Numbered from the stretch's first letter, positions 33,245 through 44,515 are shown. The stretch is 64,000 nucleotides of DNA from Sipunculus nudus (GCA_026874595.1 CM049307.1:64536870-64600869), one strand, 5' to 3'. Program-made: numbers and translations. The notes: generated by a model not told the origin, from the sequence alone.

Positions 33245-34135
33245 ACAGGGTGTCCATGAAATAGTCCTCACCAGATTCATCATCAGTTTGGACTGAGAGC
33301 TCATGTGAGTGTTTCACTTGTTTTGTACAACAACACTTTGTAAAATGATTTTTTTCCACCACATTTTAAACATTTGACTCCCCAAGCTGGACATTTCTTG
33401 GGTTCATGAGCGGTACCACAATTACCACAATGAAAACATTTTCTGTCATGTGTCTCATTTGATTTTACTTTACTAGCTTTAGCACCAATTGACTTTCCAT
33501 TTCTCTGACCAGCTTTCCAAGGTTTCTTGACTCTTTTAACCTGATTTACATCTAAATGTCCCTGTTCTGACACTGTAGCACCAGCAGTCTCACAACCCAG
33601 GTTTTTCATACTTGATATTTCTTTCTCAGTTATTTCAGCTGACCCACACAGGTCTACTGCTTTTTCTAGGGTGAAATTAGCTTCTCTCAACAAGCGTTTT
33701 TTCAGAGATCGTGACTTAGTATTGAACACTATTTTATCTCTCAACATGTTATCCATTTCAGCTAATTCACATGCTTTGGCCATACATTTTTACAAGATTA
33801 AAAGCTCATCGTAACTCTGTCCCTCACCTCTCTGCAGGTCCCAGAACTGATACCTTGGAAAGACCAGACAATTCATCCCAGCGAATTCGGATTCCAACTT
33901 TGCTAAGACATTGTCAAATATAGTTTTGTCTTCTCCCGCGTGCCACACAATTTTATTATATCTCTCCAAAGCATCCGGTCCTATTGCCGACAGCAGCATG
34001 GCGATCTTTGTGGCATCCAGTTTTTTTCTTGGGCCCCAGGAATAATTCAAATTGTTGCCACCACCTCCTCAAGTTTTCAGAGGGGTTTCCTTGGAAACTT
34101 AAGTACTCCAGGGGCTTGAAGCTTCCTTCCATTGT
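33245..34135 (-). pseudogene. Gypsy gag, minus strand
   Basis: The likely start is the ATG ending at about 34132 (MEGSFKPLEYLS), just after the primer-binding site. Frames 34050-33790 and 33783-33301 share one frame with a stop between them. Capsid: AMLLSAIGPDALERYNKIVW, RYQFWDLQRGEGQSYDELL, LRDKIVFNTKSRSLKKRLL. Nucleocapsid: CFHCGNCGTAHEPKKC and CLKCGGKKSFYKV, the second lacking its His and last Cys in this frame. The frame ends at 33301. Confidence 0.83.
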
Positions 34136-34150
34136 GAGCTTTCTATTTTA

Positions 34151-34216
34151 CCCCATTTCTGGTCCCATGTTATATCACACATTTGTGAGAGACAAACCAC
34201 AAGGCGGCCATACTTT
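34151..34216 (-). repeat. LTR end and primer-binding site, minus strand
   Basis: Reading on the minus strand, AAGTATGGCCGCC...GTCTCTCACAAATGTGTG ends ATATAACA at 34168, followed by TGGGACCAGAAATGGGG (34167-34151), a primer-binding site for gag on the same strand. Only the last ~49 bp of the LTR are present, the rest being cut at the inversion junction. Confidence 0.85.
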
Positions 34217-34217
34217 A

Positions 34218-34584
34218 CGCTTCCCGATCACTCACAGAAACAGAAAAGAACCATTTCCAAATAGAAAAAGAAATGTTGGCGATAGTGTTAGCGGCAGCGA
34301 AATTTCACACATATATTTATGGCCGGGAAGTGCAAGCACAAAGTGACCATAAGCCACTTGAAACAATCTTAAAGAAGCCCATACAGAAAGCATCACCCAG
34401 GCTGCAACTCATGATGTTGAGACTTTTGAAATATAATTTGAATGTAAAACATGTACCTGGCTCAAAGCTGTACATTGCTGACACTTGGTCGCACTTATAT
34501 CAGAAAACATCTGATGAGATTGAGGATACACAGATCAGAGAGAGAGAGGGAATAAGTGTGCATAGTCTAATTGAAAACCTCTAA
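34218..34584 (+). pseudogene. RNase H, plus-strand copy
   Basis: LTETEKNHFQIEKEMLAIVL then FHTYIYGREVQAQSDHKPLE is gypsy RNase H from its catalytic Glu onward; NLNVKHVPGSKLYIADTWSH closes the domain. The catalytic first Asp region is absent here because the segment starts at the inversion junction. Stop TAA at 34582-34584. Confidence 0.86.
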
Positions 34585-34589
34585 GTTAG

Positions 34590-35580
34590 TGAAAGCAGAA
34601 TGAAAGCAATACAAGATGCAACACAGAAGGATGGAACACTGTGTAAACTGAAAACCCAGATACAGTTAGGATGGCCAGAGGCCAAGAGAAAAACTGATGC
34701 ATATCTCAGACCATATTGGGGGATACGTGATGAATTGTGTTCTTAAGACAGAAGATTGTGGTGCCAAGCATATTAAGAGCTGAGATGTTGAATAAAGTTC
34801 ATGAGAGTCAGTTAGACATGACCAAATGCAAGGCAAGAGCCAGGTCAGTAATGTACTGGCCAGGAATATCTAGAGATATTGAGAACACTGTGTCTTCTTG
34901 TAGTCCATGTGCTGAGTACCAGAGACAAAACACCAGAGAGCTGTTAATTCAACACAAAGTTCCGGATAGACCGTGGGACACACTTGGATGTGATTTGTTT
35001 GAGTCCGGTAAACAGGACTATCTATTAGTGGTTGACTACTACTCAAAGTATCCAGAATTATGTAAGTTAGAGAATAAGACAGCCAGAGTAGTGAGTCAAC
35101 ATTTCAAAACCATCTTCAGTAGGCATGGCATACCAGAGACAGTTTTAGCTGACAATATGCCATTTCAAAGTCAAGAAATACACTCATTTGCTGATGAGAG
35201 GGGCTTCACAGTGAAAACATCAAGCCCAAGGTACCCTCAGTCCAATGGACAGAGTGAGAGGGCTATAGGGACAGTCAAACAGCTCATGCGCAAAGCACTT
35301 AAATCAGCCACAAGTCCGGAATTAGCTCTACTGGCGTATCACAACACTCCAGTGTCTGATTAACATCACTCGCCTGCACAGCTATTGGTGAGTCATATGC
35401 TCAGAGAGAAATTACCTGCCTCAACAAAACTCTTAATGCCAAAAGTTATTAAAAATGCAACAGCTCAGTTGAAACAGCATCAAAATAAACAGAAAGCATA
35501 CTATGATCGTGGCACGACAACTTTATCAAAGCTAGCTGTAGGGGATAGTGTTAGAGTACGCTTCAATAAAACCTGACTGG
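34590..35580 (+). pseudogene. Gypsy integrase, plus strand
   Basis: Frame 34737-35363 continues, after one TAA (35361-35363), in the same frame to 35576. Zinc finger: VHESQLDMTKCKARARSVMY, in which the second His appears as Gln, then CSPCAEYQ. Core: LGCDLFESG (Asp), VLADNMPFQSQ (Asp; the usual NG reads NM) and SNGQSERAIGTVKQLM (Glu). LPASTKLLMPKVIKNATAQL and the following basic stretch form the C-terminus. The upstream part (SRMKAIQDATQKDGTLCKL-like) lies before 34737 in other frames. Confidence 0.88.
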
Positions 35581-35581
35581 A

Positions 35582-35815
35582 GTGCACAAGGCACCGAGGT
35601 CATATCTTGTTGCGACAGAGGATAATGCGGTGTATAGGCAAAATCGCAGATTTATCCGCAAATCAAAGGAACCCAGACCTGCTGTAACATGGGCACCTGA
35701 AATTGCAGTTCCAATACAGCAGGATGAACCGCCATTACTGGCAGATCCCTATTCAGGAGATCAACGTGGTGAACTACAGGGCATTCCAGATAGGCAGCCA
35801 GATCCAGAGGTGCAG
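35582..35815 (+). pseudogene. Polyprotein tail of the host element
   Basis: APRSYLVATEDNAVYRQNRR then FIRKSKEPR is the integrase end, followed by a Pro/Gln/Glu-rich tail (DEPPLLADPYSGDQRGELQG). Near 35815 it joins directly to gag-type sequence of another element, so the true C-terminus is lost. Confidence 0.7.
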
Positions 35816-36540
35816 CAGGAGTTAGAGATAGACTTGTCACTGGAATTATAAAGGACAGTGTCCACAGAATTTTGTTAAGAGAACATGATCTAACTCTACA
35901 GAAAGCCGTCCAGTTGTGCCAGATACATGAAATATCTGAACAGGATGCAAAAGACATGCAGCCAAAGATCTCTCCTAATGAGGACATGCACATAGTGAAA
36001 CAAAGAAAAAACTGGAAAAAATACACAGAACTACCAACGCACACACACAGACCAGAAAAGGAGCCCCCAAGGCAGCAGCAACAGAAGTGTGGTCAATGCG
36101 GTTTTGATCACAAAGGGAGGAAATCATGCCCGGCACAAGGTAAACAGTGTGCAAAATGTGCTAAGTGGAAACTTTTTGCATCTGTATGCAGATCACCCAG
36201 ACAAACCAGCCTTCATAAGCCTCATATTGCCAGCGCAGCAAAGAAAGTAGTACATGAGATAGAGGACACAGATGATTCCTTGTATATTGAAACTATCGAA
36301 CAGCCAGCCCAAAAGAACAGGGATGAAATTCACATAGTATATGTGAATACCATCAGAACCAATATGAAGATTGACACTGGTGCCAAATGAAATGTCATGA
36401 GTAAAACAAAGCTCAAATGCCTGAAGGGTAAAGTGAACACTTCAAAAACGATAAGTCTAATTGGTTTTGGTGGTCAGGTGACAAGATCAGTGGGTACTGC
36501 TGTGTTGCCGTGCAAGTTTCAGAATCAGACAGCCGACATA
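35816..36540 (+). pseudogene. Nested element: gag end, knuckles and protease
   Basis: GVRDRLVTGIIKDSVHRILL then REHDLTLQKAVQLCQ is the end of a gypsy capsid; its 5' part and 5' LTR are missing. Knuckles: CGQCGFDHKGRKSC and CAKCAKWKLFASVC (the His of the second appears lost). MKIDTGAK is the retropepsin start, interrupted by TGA 36388-36390; NVMSKTKLKCLKGKV follows in frame. The continuous open part is 35872-36390. Confidence 0.83.
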
Positions 36541-36571
36541 TAATTCAACATTGTGGACAGAGATATAAACT

Positions 36572-37315
36572 TTGTTAGGACTCAGAGATAGTTTGCGCTT
36601 AGGTTTGGTTAACCTGAGCTCAGAAGTGTTTGAGGTTGAACTACCAGGTATTATGAGTAAATACCCTGAATTGTTTGACGAACAACTTGGAAAGCTACAC
36701 ATTGAGCCACACAAGATCGTTGTTGATCCTAGCATTCCACCAGTGGTCGGACCAGTCAGAAATGTGCCAATAGCTTTCAAGGGTAAACTAAAAGACAAAC
36801 TTGATGAAATGGTTAAAGATGGAATTATTACACCCGTGAGCAAACCGACAAATTGGGTTTCAGCCATGGTGGTTACCGCCAAAAAGAGCACTGGAGACAT
36901 TCGTGTCTTCATTGATCCAGGGGACCTTAACAGAGCAATTAAACGTCCTAGATACCCTCTGAAAACTATAGAACAAGTGGTTACAGAAATGCCGAACACC
37001 AAACTATTCAATGTGATAGACATGAGCCAAGCTTTCTATCATATACCACTAGATGAACACTCCTCGTATCTCACTACGTTTGGAACTCCCTTTGGGAGAT
37101 ACAGATATCTTCGCTTGCCCATAGGTATCTGTTCCGCTGCAGAAGTATGGCAACAGACACTAGACCAGCTCCTCAGCGGTTACCCAGTCCATTCAATCAT
37201 GGATGACATGTTGGTTGCTGGAGATAACCCGGAGGACCATGATGCAAAACCGGACAAAGTCTGCAAACACGTAAAAGATCTTAACATTAAAGCAACCCCA
37301 CATAAGCTTCCCTAA
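36572..37315 (+). pseudogene. Nested element: reverse transcriptase
   Basis: An open frame of 247 residues: KIVVDPSIPPVVGPVRNVPI, TGDIRVFIDPGDLNRAIKRP, LFNVIDMSQAFYHIPLDEHS, TPFGRYRYLRLPIGICSAAE and the catalytic SIMDDMLVAGD. It is about 40% similar by eye to the minus-strand RT at 31803-32675, so it is a different family. The frame ends with TAA at 37313-37315 in the thumb. Confidence 0.9.
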
Positions 37316-37384
37316 AAACAGACATCGGTACCATACACCGGACATGTCATGTCTGACCAAGGACTATGACCAGACCCTGCCAAA

Positions 37385-38019
37385 GTGACTGCTATCGTAG
37401 ATATGCCTCAACCAGAGAACACTACAGGCCTCCTGAGATTCCTTGGTGTGGCAAAATACCTAACCAAGTTTATCCCAAACTTGAGCGAGAAAGCCGCACC
37501 ACTAAACGAACTCTTGCGCAAAGATATAGCATGGATTTGGGATCATAGACATGAGACAGCTTCCAGGAAGTCAAGCAGGGCATAGCTAATGCCACCACTC
37601 TGACTTTCTATAATGTAAATGCTGATGTTACACTTTCTTGTGATGCCTCTAAAAGTGGCATTGGAGCAGCTTGCTTAAAACATGGACAGCCTGTAGCATT
37701 CGCATCAAGAGCCATGTCGGATGCTGAGACACGCTATGCACAAATTGAAAAAGAACTCTTGGCAGTGGTCTTCAAAGTTCCATCAATACATTTATGGGAA
37801 AACAATTACCATAGAGACAGATCACCAACCATTGGTATCTATTGTCATAAAGCCCCTCACTTCTGCCCCAGCCTGTCTTCAACGTTTACTGCTAAGACTG
37901 CAGAAGTATCAGTTCACTCTTGTGTACAAGAAAGGCAAAAAGTTGCTTATCGCACCGCGGACACACTTTCACATGCATATTTGCCCATCAAGCCTACTGA
38001 TATTGCCCAGGATGATTAA
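37385..38019 (+). pseudogene. Nested element: connection and RNase H
   Basis: RFLGVAKYLTKFIPNLSEKA then LNELLRKDIAWIWDH is the connection (frame 37385-37585). Later pieces in two frames give LSCDASKSGIGAAC, AQIEKELLAVVFK and IETDHQPLVSIVIKPLTSAP of RNase H. Frame 37714-38019 and frame 37721-38038 alternate, so there is a frameshift inside. Integrase, expected next, is absent. Confidence 0.83.
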
Positions 38020-38066
38020 AATAGTGACTTGGAAGTGATTTTGAGTACAAGAGAAACCTTAAACAT

Positions 38067-38324
38067 TTGCTCAAAGTTCCATCTAGTTCTCATTCCAACA
38101 TACAGCTAGAAGCAGATTATGACTACGCTATAACGCAGTCTGCTCCGGACAATTCACCTCAAACCAATACCAGTAAGGAATTGCTACCTGATACACCACA
38201 GGTCTCTACCTCTTGTGAACTCCAGAAACGCGCAACTGCACCTACAACAGAGAAGGAACCAGCGTCTTACACGACCAGATGTGGCAGATCCATTGTACCA
38301 CCTGTCAGATACAGAGATCAGTGA
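38067..38324 (+). pseudogene. Nested element: polyprotein C-terminal tail
   Basis: A Ser/Thr/Pro-rich tail ending YTTRCGRSIVPPVRYRDQ, the usual gypsy C-terminal motif. It sits immediately after the RNase H, so integrase has been deleted (roughly 1.2 kb expected). Confidence 0.7.
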
Positions 38325-38565
38325 CTTATTGACTTAATACATATTTTCTTAAGTAACAGTCACTTTGAATAAGCTACATTTGACCGAGCAAGGTCATTTT
38401 TACTCTCAAGGAGTATATATTTTGATCAGCTAATGCGTCTTGAGTAATTGTTGAGTAATTGGTCTCATATATGCTTGCATTATTAGCAATATGTTTGAAA
38501 CAGTTTGATTTATTTACAGACTTTCAGTAATTTAACAGAAGTAAATCTTTTCCAAGAGGTGAGGA

Positions 38566-38760
38566 TGTAATATGGTATGATTATACTAGTTAGTTTAACA
38601 TGATTGTACACTAGCGACATCTGGTTTGAGAGTCGGAACTATTATTCCACATGCATTTGTGACTTATGCACCACATGATCTCTGGTGTAGCAATGGTTAT
38701 GGAATAAAGTTTGTGTGAACGTTCATCTGGCTTTCATTCCTTCCGTCTGCTAAAGCTACA
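38566..38760 (+). repeat. 3' LTR of the nested element (195 bp)
   Basis: A purine-rich CCAAGAGGTGAGGA precedes TGTAATATGGTATGATTATA; the end is TCTGCTAAAGCTACA. GGAATAAAG at about 38700-38709 is a likely polyadenylation signal. TG...CA ends and a purine tract support the call; no 5' partner is present in the window. Confidence 0.7.
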
Positions 38761-39031
38761 ATATTGATATTTAAGTTTCAACAGATTTTATGACAATCAT
38801 TTATGTAAGATTACTTATTTAAGTTTAATATCAAGTTCATTCAGTACTCCGAGAAAAGTTCCATATTTGACACTGCTGAGGATTTTCTAATTTAAACAAG
38901 ACACTTGCAGTTTTATTGTAAACCAAAGGACCTGAACAGTGATTGGATAGTTTTACATTTATTGGTTATTTATATGCAAAACACTAACTTTTAAAACTCT
39001 GAAAGTTCATCTAATTTCATTAAAAGGAGGA

Positions 39032-39183
39032 TGTCATGTCATGTATCTAGTGCATGTCCATACGGTGCTGCCACCTACCCATGTACGTGGAACTATATTT
39101 TGGGCTACATTATATACTGTATTGAAGTATGGCCGCCTTGTTGTTTGTCTCTCTCGAATGTGTGATATAAAAATCATATAACA
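39032..39183 (+). repeat. 3' LTR of the host element (152 bp)
   Basis: Preceded by AAAAGGAGGA (polypurine tract). Begins TGTCATGTCATGTATCTAGT and ends AATCATATAACA. Followed by CATAA (39184-39188), matching 31412-31416. Confidence 0.88.
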
Positions 39184-39188
39184 CATAA

Positions 39189-41045
39189 GTTTGTGACTGT
39201 TTGCTAGTATAAAGGTCTTTTTTAAAATGGGAGAAAATATGTCCCAGGAATAAATTCAGAGGTGTAACTTATACATGACACCAGAGCAAGAGTCTAACGA
39301 GGAAAGGACTTCAGTTTGTATCATGGCTGATTAAATTTGCCTTGGCCATGGAGGGAGGTTCAGATGAGAGACCAGTATCGCAAATGTTGGCGTCATGCAC
39401 AATATATAAGCAACCAGTTTTAAAGGAGATGGGTTAGGGAGTACCTTCCTCAACTCCAAAATTGTGTAAAGTAAAAAAAAAAAAAATTATGTAAAGTGGC
39501 AGAAAGAGATTCAATGGCAGAGACAACTTGGTCCGAAGTCCCACCATATTAACTAGTTTGAGAAGTTCACTTGTACAACCAAACACTAAATTGGTATTAC
39601 TTGAGGTGTCATTTAAGGAAAAAGGAAAGTGATGTTTCAGGAATCAAATTTTCAAGTATTGTTAGTTCTGGTTTAGAGTGTTGAAGGTGCTTATATTGTT
39701 TGAGAACAGGAGTACTCAAAGTGGGGGTGCCGGGATTTGAATGTTATCTCCAAAGAAACTATCGGCAAACTTTTTCTTTTCTGGAGAGGTATTTTTGGTA
39801 GCCGTGATTTTTGTATCTGAGAGAATCATGTGTTTGATACAATTTTTTTTGCCAAGATGATCCATTTGTATGTGCTACTCAGCAGTACTTGAGGGGAGCC
39901 ATGTACTTCTGTGAAAATGTAGAGGGGGGAGTGTGTGTGTGTGGGGGGGGGGGTTGAGGAATATGGTCATCATGAAAGGTGGGGAGTGGAGGACAGACAT
40001 ACTTGTAATAGAAAAAGGCTGGGTAAATATAGCCAAGTACATTTTATTGTGATCCTCCTGTAAACACATAGGATGTTACCAGGTAAATGTTTATATTTGT
40101 TTATTGTGTGACCAGCTGTTTACACATATGACAAACCATGTTCTCTTACCAGTAGTGTGGGACCTTGAGATGGTGCACAGATGTGAGTTTACTTTAATGC
40201 ATTCAGTATCAGTTTATATTATGAATTCTTTGAGGATAATGTAGTTTATATTACTGGTAAAGATGGTGTTTCCTTTGAAAATGACATTGTAACTATTATC
40301 ATCATATTTCTGGTTTATCTCAACATTGCACAGACTAAACGTACATTACTTTAATTGTCACAGTAACCCCATGTGCTGTGTAATCATGTTGTCCAAGTGT
40401 TGGATATGGAGACAGAGTCTGGGGGGGGGGGGGGGGGGGGGATTGCTGTCGAGTGTGATCTGGGCTATTTCTTGCTGGATCTTAACACATGTCAAATGGT
40501 TGTGTTGCATTCTGATGTCCAGTGATTGTGTCATAGTTTTCATATTGTTATATTTGTGGGGTATTTTTGCTTGTATATATATGTATGTTCATGTGTACTC
40601 TTACTCTTGTGTATTTATGTTTATATTAGCATGTCTACATTGACATAGTGATATTTGTAGCAGGTGTCATGCTGTGTATAGCATAATATGTTAACGGTAT
40701 TTGTCTTTGCAGGCTCACCATACTTTGATTATAACATGTCTGTAGCATGGTTGATATTGCTGTGCCTGGAGCAAGGTAACAAAAATAAACAGTAATAAAC
40801 GTATAGTAATGTATATATATCAGGAAAACTACATTATTATGGTAAATCATACTGTGGTTAGGTAGTTGTGCTGCAGGGATCACCAGAATCTGAACTAGTG
40901 AATGGGCTGTAATAAACTGGTTAGAGTAACCTCCACGATTGTGTGGGTGTTATTTTTAAATGGTCGAAATACCCAAAATATCTGACAATCTTGCGATGAA
41001 GATGGTAAACCATGGTCAGGAACAAACGGCAGGAACGCAATTGAT
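39189..41045. other. No gene recognised; simple-sequence runs
   Basis: About 1.9 kb without coding support. It contains an A run (39473-39486), a GT run followed by 11 Gs (39931-39953), and a run of 21 Gs (40421-40441). The reverse poly-Pro open stretch here is a by-product of the G run. Confidence 0.55.
40421..40441 (+). repeat. Poly(G) run, 21 bases
   Basis: Uninterrupted G. Could form a quadruplex, or reflect a sequencing or assembly artefact. Confidence 0.95.
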
Positions 41046-41049
41046 GCCC

Positions 41050-42150
41050 CGGCCGGGTCAGCAGCTGTTTATGAAACCTAGGAAAAGTATTGCACCCTTT
41101 TATTCTGATTGAGGGAGGACTGGGATTGCTATGTCAAGTGGTTTAAGCTGTTCCTTGTGGAACAAGGGTTCGCAGTGGACAAGGATCGCAATCCACAGGT
41201 AATTACCCTTTTCCTGCACTCATTAGGCACAATATACTAAGGGCCATCATATGGATGTTTAACTTATAGACTCTGTACAATATTTACTACATAGTCCCTA
41301 TGATCAGGTTAGAAACCTTGTTGTAGCAATTGAAGTATGGTCTCTTGATTATAGTAATGAAAACCTTGCCCGCTTACCTCGCCCACTTCACTTGTTTGTT
41401 AGGCCATCACATGAAACAGACGTGCCTTGTCATTTGATATAAATCCAATAAATATATCCAATGAATACAAGTCCATGTTTTTCACATCACTTGGAAGGTG
41501 GGTGTGATAACTGTGCAGACAAAACTCCCTTATTGGTGATGAGACTTGGTCTCACCAGCAAAACCAAATACTAAGACATTCACAGAAATATAAGAAGTCA
41601 TGAGACAACATTTGAAAGTAACCCTATAGTTGTTGCTGAAAGACACGCATTTATTAAACATGATCAGAAAGCAGGCGAAGGTATCGCTGACTATGTTGCG
41701 GCTCTAAAACATTTGAGTGTGAACTGTGGCTTCAAGGACAAGCTTGATGATAACCTTCAAGATAATTTTATTAGTGGTCTAACAAACGAAGCGACGTCTC
41801 TGAAACTAATGGAACGTACCAGAGACATGCCAACAATGTTATTTCAGTCGGCAGTTGACTTTGCATTGTCCCAAGAAACTACCATTACAGAAACGAAAGA
41901 AAAAAGGACCAGTGAAGCCAAAGATGGAGCAATTGTTAACTATGTTAAGGAAATAAAGTCACAGAGGAAAACAACAAACAGTGGTTACAGTAAATGCTAC
42001 AGGTGCCGGCGTAGCTCGCATAAACCAGAGCAGTGCTGGTTTAAGAATACTACCTGCAACAGCTGTAAGAAAGTGGGACATATTTCCTGGAAATGCCAGA
42101 GCAGGGTTAACCATGCAGAGGCAGAAGTCAACATGTGGTTGAAGCAGGAG
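41050..42150 (+). pseudogene. Gypsy gag interrupted by a solo LTR
   Basis: Upstream part: EDWDCYVKWFKLFLVEQGFA (about 41117-41176). After the LTR insertion it continues DLVSPAKPNTKTFTEI, then frame 41713-42153: VVAERHAFIKHDQKAGEGIA, GFKDKLDDNLQDNFISGL. Two knuckles near 41996-42095 are CYRCRRSSHKPEQC (canonical spacing) and CNSCKKVGHISWKC. It ends at TAA 42151-42153. Protease is not recognisable beyond. Confidence 0.83.
41237..41530 (+). repeat. Solo LTR of the same family as at 61085
   Basis: CATATGGATGTTTAACTTAT, AGTAATGAAAACCTTGCCCG, AACAGACGTGCC and ACTTGGAAGGTGGGTG all recur in order at 61090-61290. This copy has ~50 extra bases after TAGTCCCTA. It splits the gag reading at both sides. 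Exact ends and target duplication were not resolved. Confidence 0.8.
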
Positions 42151-42153
42151 TAA

Positions 42154-43452
42154 AAAAATCTTAGAGCCACCCCTATTGATCAGAATCTACCATCACCAGG
42201 AGACCATTTAATACCCCTGCTACAAACTTGCTCCAACTCTAAAAATGTATAACACAAAAACAGAAAAGAAGAAAGAAATGGATAAGTTTCAACATGACAA
42301 TTCAAGCAGAAAAACTGAATTACCTAAGCTGAAAGTAGAACAAAAAGTACAAATAAACAATAAAACAGACATAACTTGATGTCCTGAAAAAGTTGTTAAA
42401 CTCTTAAAGAACTTAAGAGCTATATAGTTGAGACCCCTAATGGCAACAGAGTACCCAGGAATCAAAGTCAATTTCACGACATGACAATCAAGGCTGCATC
42501 AAAGACTCAGATTTTCTGGTAGAGCTGCTGTCAGTAGAAGTAATGAATAAGATGAGCCTGTGAAAAATGTAAAACCCACACTCTACATACCGGTAAATTG
42601 ATATAGTGGACAACTCTATGGACTGGGTCTGGCGTGATTCAACTTTCTCACAGTATGGACTGTGGTTGGTTAACTGTGGTTGTTAACAATCACTAGGAAG
42701 ATTTTGTGCCATTTTATCAAAGACTGTCTTGAATATTCTCTATTATGGAGAGTGTTATAAACTTGAAATGAACTGCAGCAAAGAAGGACTCCATTTGTTT
42801 TATTTAGCATCATATGGAATTTGAACTCTTATAGACTGATTGTGGTCATGTACTGATACTGACACAAATCTTGATATTGTGAACACTTGCTTATATGAAC
42901 AGCACTATTGAGAGCCATTTTATTGTTACCATCATTACTATTTTGTGGTGGCTCAGTTTTTCATACTTTATGGTATGAGCTAGATCTCACAACCAGGTAA
43001 GGTGGTGCTGAGCATGATGATATTATCTATTTTCTTGCATGTGTATCCTGTGAATTGAGATGGCTGTGAGTCATAACAAGGAGAAACAGTGTACGGTACA
43101 ATGTTTGATATTGATGCATGTTACTGATGCATGTTTTTATGCCATGTTCATTTAATTGTGAATTCAAATATTTTGTAGTTAACCTAAAGTAGTTAACTTC
43201 CTGCTGTTTGATGATAAAGATAGCCTTGTATGCTTATGTATTTTGAACTCACGGAGCAGTGAGGGGTATCAGAACAGGTATTATAGGCCTTATTTAGCAG
43301 AGTTGGTGAGTAGTATTGTAAATCATGTACTTTTGACACAGACACGTCTAGATCCATTTTAGCTATGCCTATGCACATCTGAAGTGTAACCTTGATGATA
43401 ATATTTTGTATATGGACAACTTTGCTTAGTATTATCATAAATCTGTAAAACT
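42154..43452. other. No gene recognised
   Basis: Probably decayed pol or 3' sequence of the preceding gypsy followed by unassigned AT-rich DNA. No motif could be read with confidence. Confidence 0.4.
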
Positions 43453-44190
43453 ATGGGTGAAGAAGAGAAAAACTTACCTCAAGTTGTATACACACACCGT
43501 AAGCTCTCAAGATTTAATGGTGACAGGACACTTTTGATGACAGGGAAGTTGTGGCACTTACTGCTTTAGAGGTCCATGATATAAAGGGTAAGGTAAGAAA
43601 TTGGCACTATAGAAGATGTTGCCAGAATGAGGTCAAGTTCACTCCAGAAAAAGAGCGTGATGAACCAGCAAAGGTGTTGATTTACTTAGTGAGGCTTTTG
43701 GTGATAGACTCACTAGTGACCAGCTTTTGGATAAGTTTTATAATAGACAACAAAGAGAGGGCGAGACACTCAGAGAATTCTCACACAGACTCATGTCACT
43801 GACAGAAAGTGCATGTAAGAAAGATGATACTGGTGTCGCAAACAAAGATTGTGTACTTCAAGGTAGGTTTACTGAGAAAGTACTAGAAAGTAGATTGTGT
43901 CGCAATTTAGTACAGTATAATGCAGAAAAGGCAGATTTAACTTTTTGACAGCTTCTGCCCAAAGCCATTGAGTGGAATGAGGAGGACCTTACTCCTCAAC
44001 CTAGAGGTCAGGCGTACATGACAGAGGTTACAACCCAGTCAAGGGGAGTGGCTAAATTTGACAATGGTGTTTTGCCACATATAGGTCAGGATGAAGGAAT
44101 GGAGAATACACTTTGCAGAGTACTAGATGCTCTTGATCAGCAAACAAGGGTGCAAACTGAGCTGTTAGAACATCAGCAAAATTATTCCAG
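43453..44190 (+). pseudogene. Gypsy gag capsid relic
   Basis: ATG 43453 opens MGEEEKNLPQVVYTHRKLSR then FNGDR before a frameshift. Frame 43551-43802 and frame 43727-43948 give EVKFTPEKERDEPAKVL and DQLLDKFYNRQQREGETLRE then FSHRLMSLTE. GRFTEKVLESRLCRNLVQYN and EAIEWNEEDL-like sequence close the capsid. The KL.RF.GD start is shared with 3580-3605, so these may be distant family members. Three frames are needed. Confidence 0.8.
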
Positions 44191-44194
44191 TCAA

Positions 44195-44515
44195 ATTTAT
44201 GTATCATTTAAACCAGAATCAAAGGTTCCTATTTCTACCATTGAAACATGCTTGCATGACATAGGTGTTTGGATGTGTCAGAATCTGCTTAAACTCAATG
44301 CTGATAAAACTGAGGTTCTGATTATCGGTACAAACCAGCAAAGGTAAAAATTCAGTTGAAAACTCTTAACATGTTTGATTCAGTAGTTGTGCCAACAAAC
44401 AGTGCAAGAAACCTGGGGATATAGTGTTTGACCAGGGGCTTTGCCTTGACAAGCATGTAAATAATATTTGTAGTGTTGCTTTTTACCACCTACGTAATAG
44501 AGCTAGAATAAAGGG
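44195..44515 (+). pseudogene. CR1/L2-like LINE reverse transcriptase fragment
   Basis: QIYVSFKPESKVPISTIETC then LHDIGVWMCQNLLKLNADKT and EVLIIGTNQQR match the non-LTR RT segment after the active site (WM..N.LKLN.DKTE.L). Later frames give ARNLG-like, FDQGLCLDKHVNNICSVAFY and HLRNRARIKGF. It directly abuts gag sequence upstream and a tandem array downstream, so both ends are truncated. Confidence 0.85.

Larger units (their letters stand above)
31417..39183 (+). mobile_element. Rearranged LTR retroelement with inverted 5' half and nested element
   Basis: A TG-starting LTR at 31417 and a CA-ending LTR at 39183 are related (about 112 of 124 aligned bases by eye) and flanked by the same 5 bp, CATAA (31412-31416 and 39184-39188). 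Inside, gag to RNase H lies on the minus strand (31545-34216), and RNase H to integrase is on the plus strand (34218-35815). A second gypsy element (35816-38760, own LTR) follows, then host-element 3' sequence and a polypurine tract. Both inversion junctions show inverted duplications: ~35 bp of LTR and ~300 bp of RNase H. Confidence 0.85.

Noticed and set aside
40358-40543. Reverse open frame with a run of prolines
   Set aside because: The prolines come from the 21-base G run; there is no other protein-like feature.
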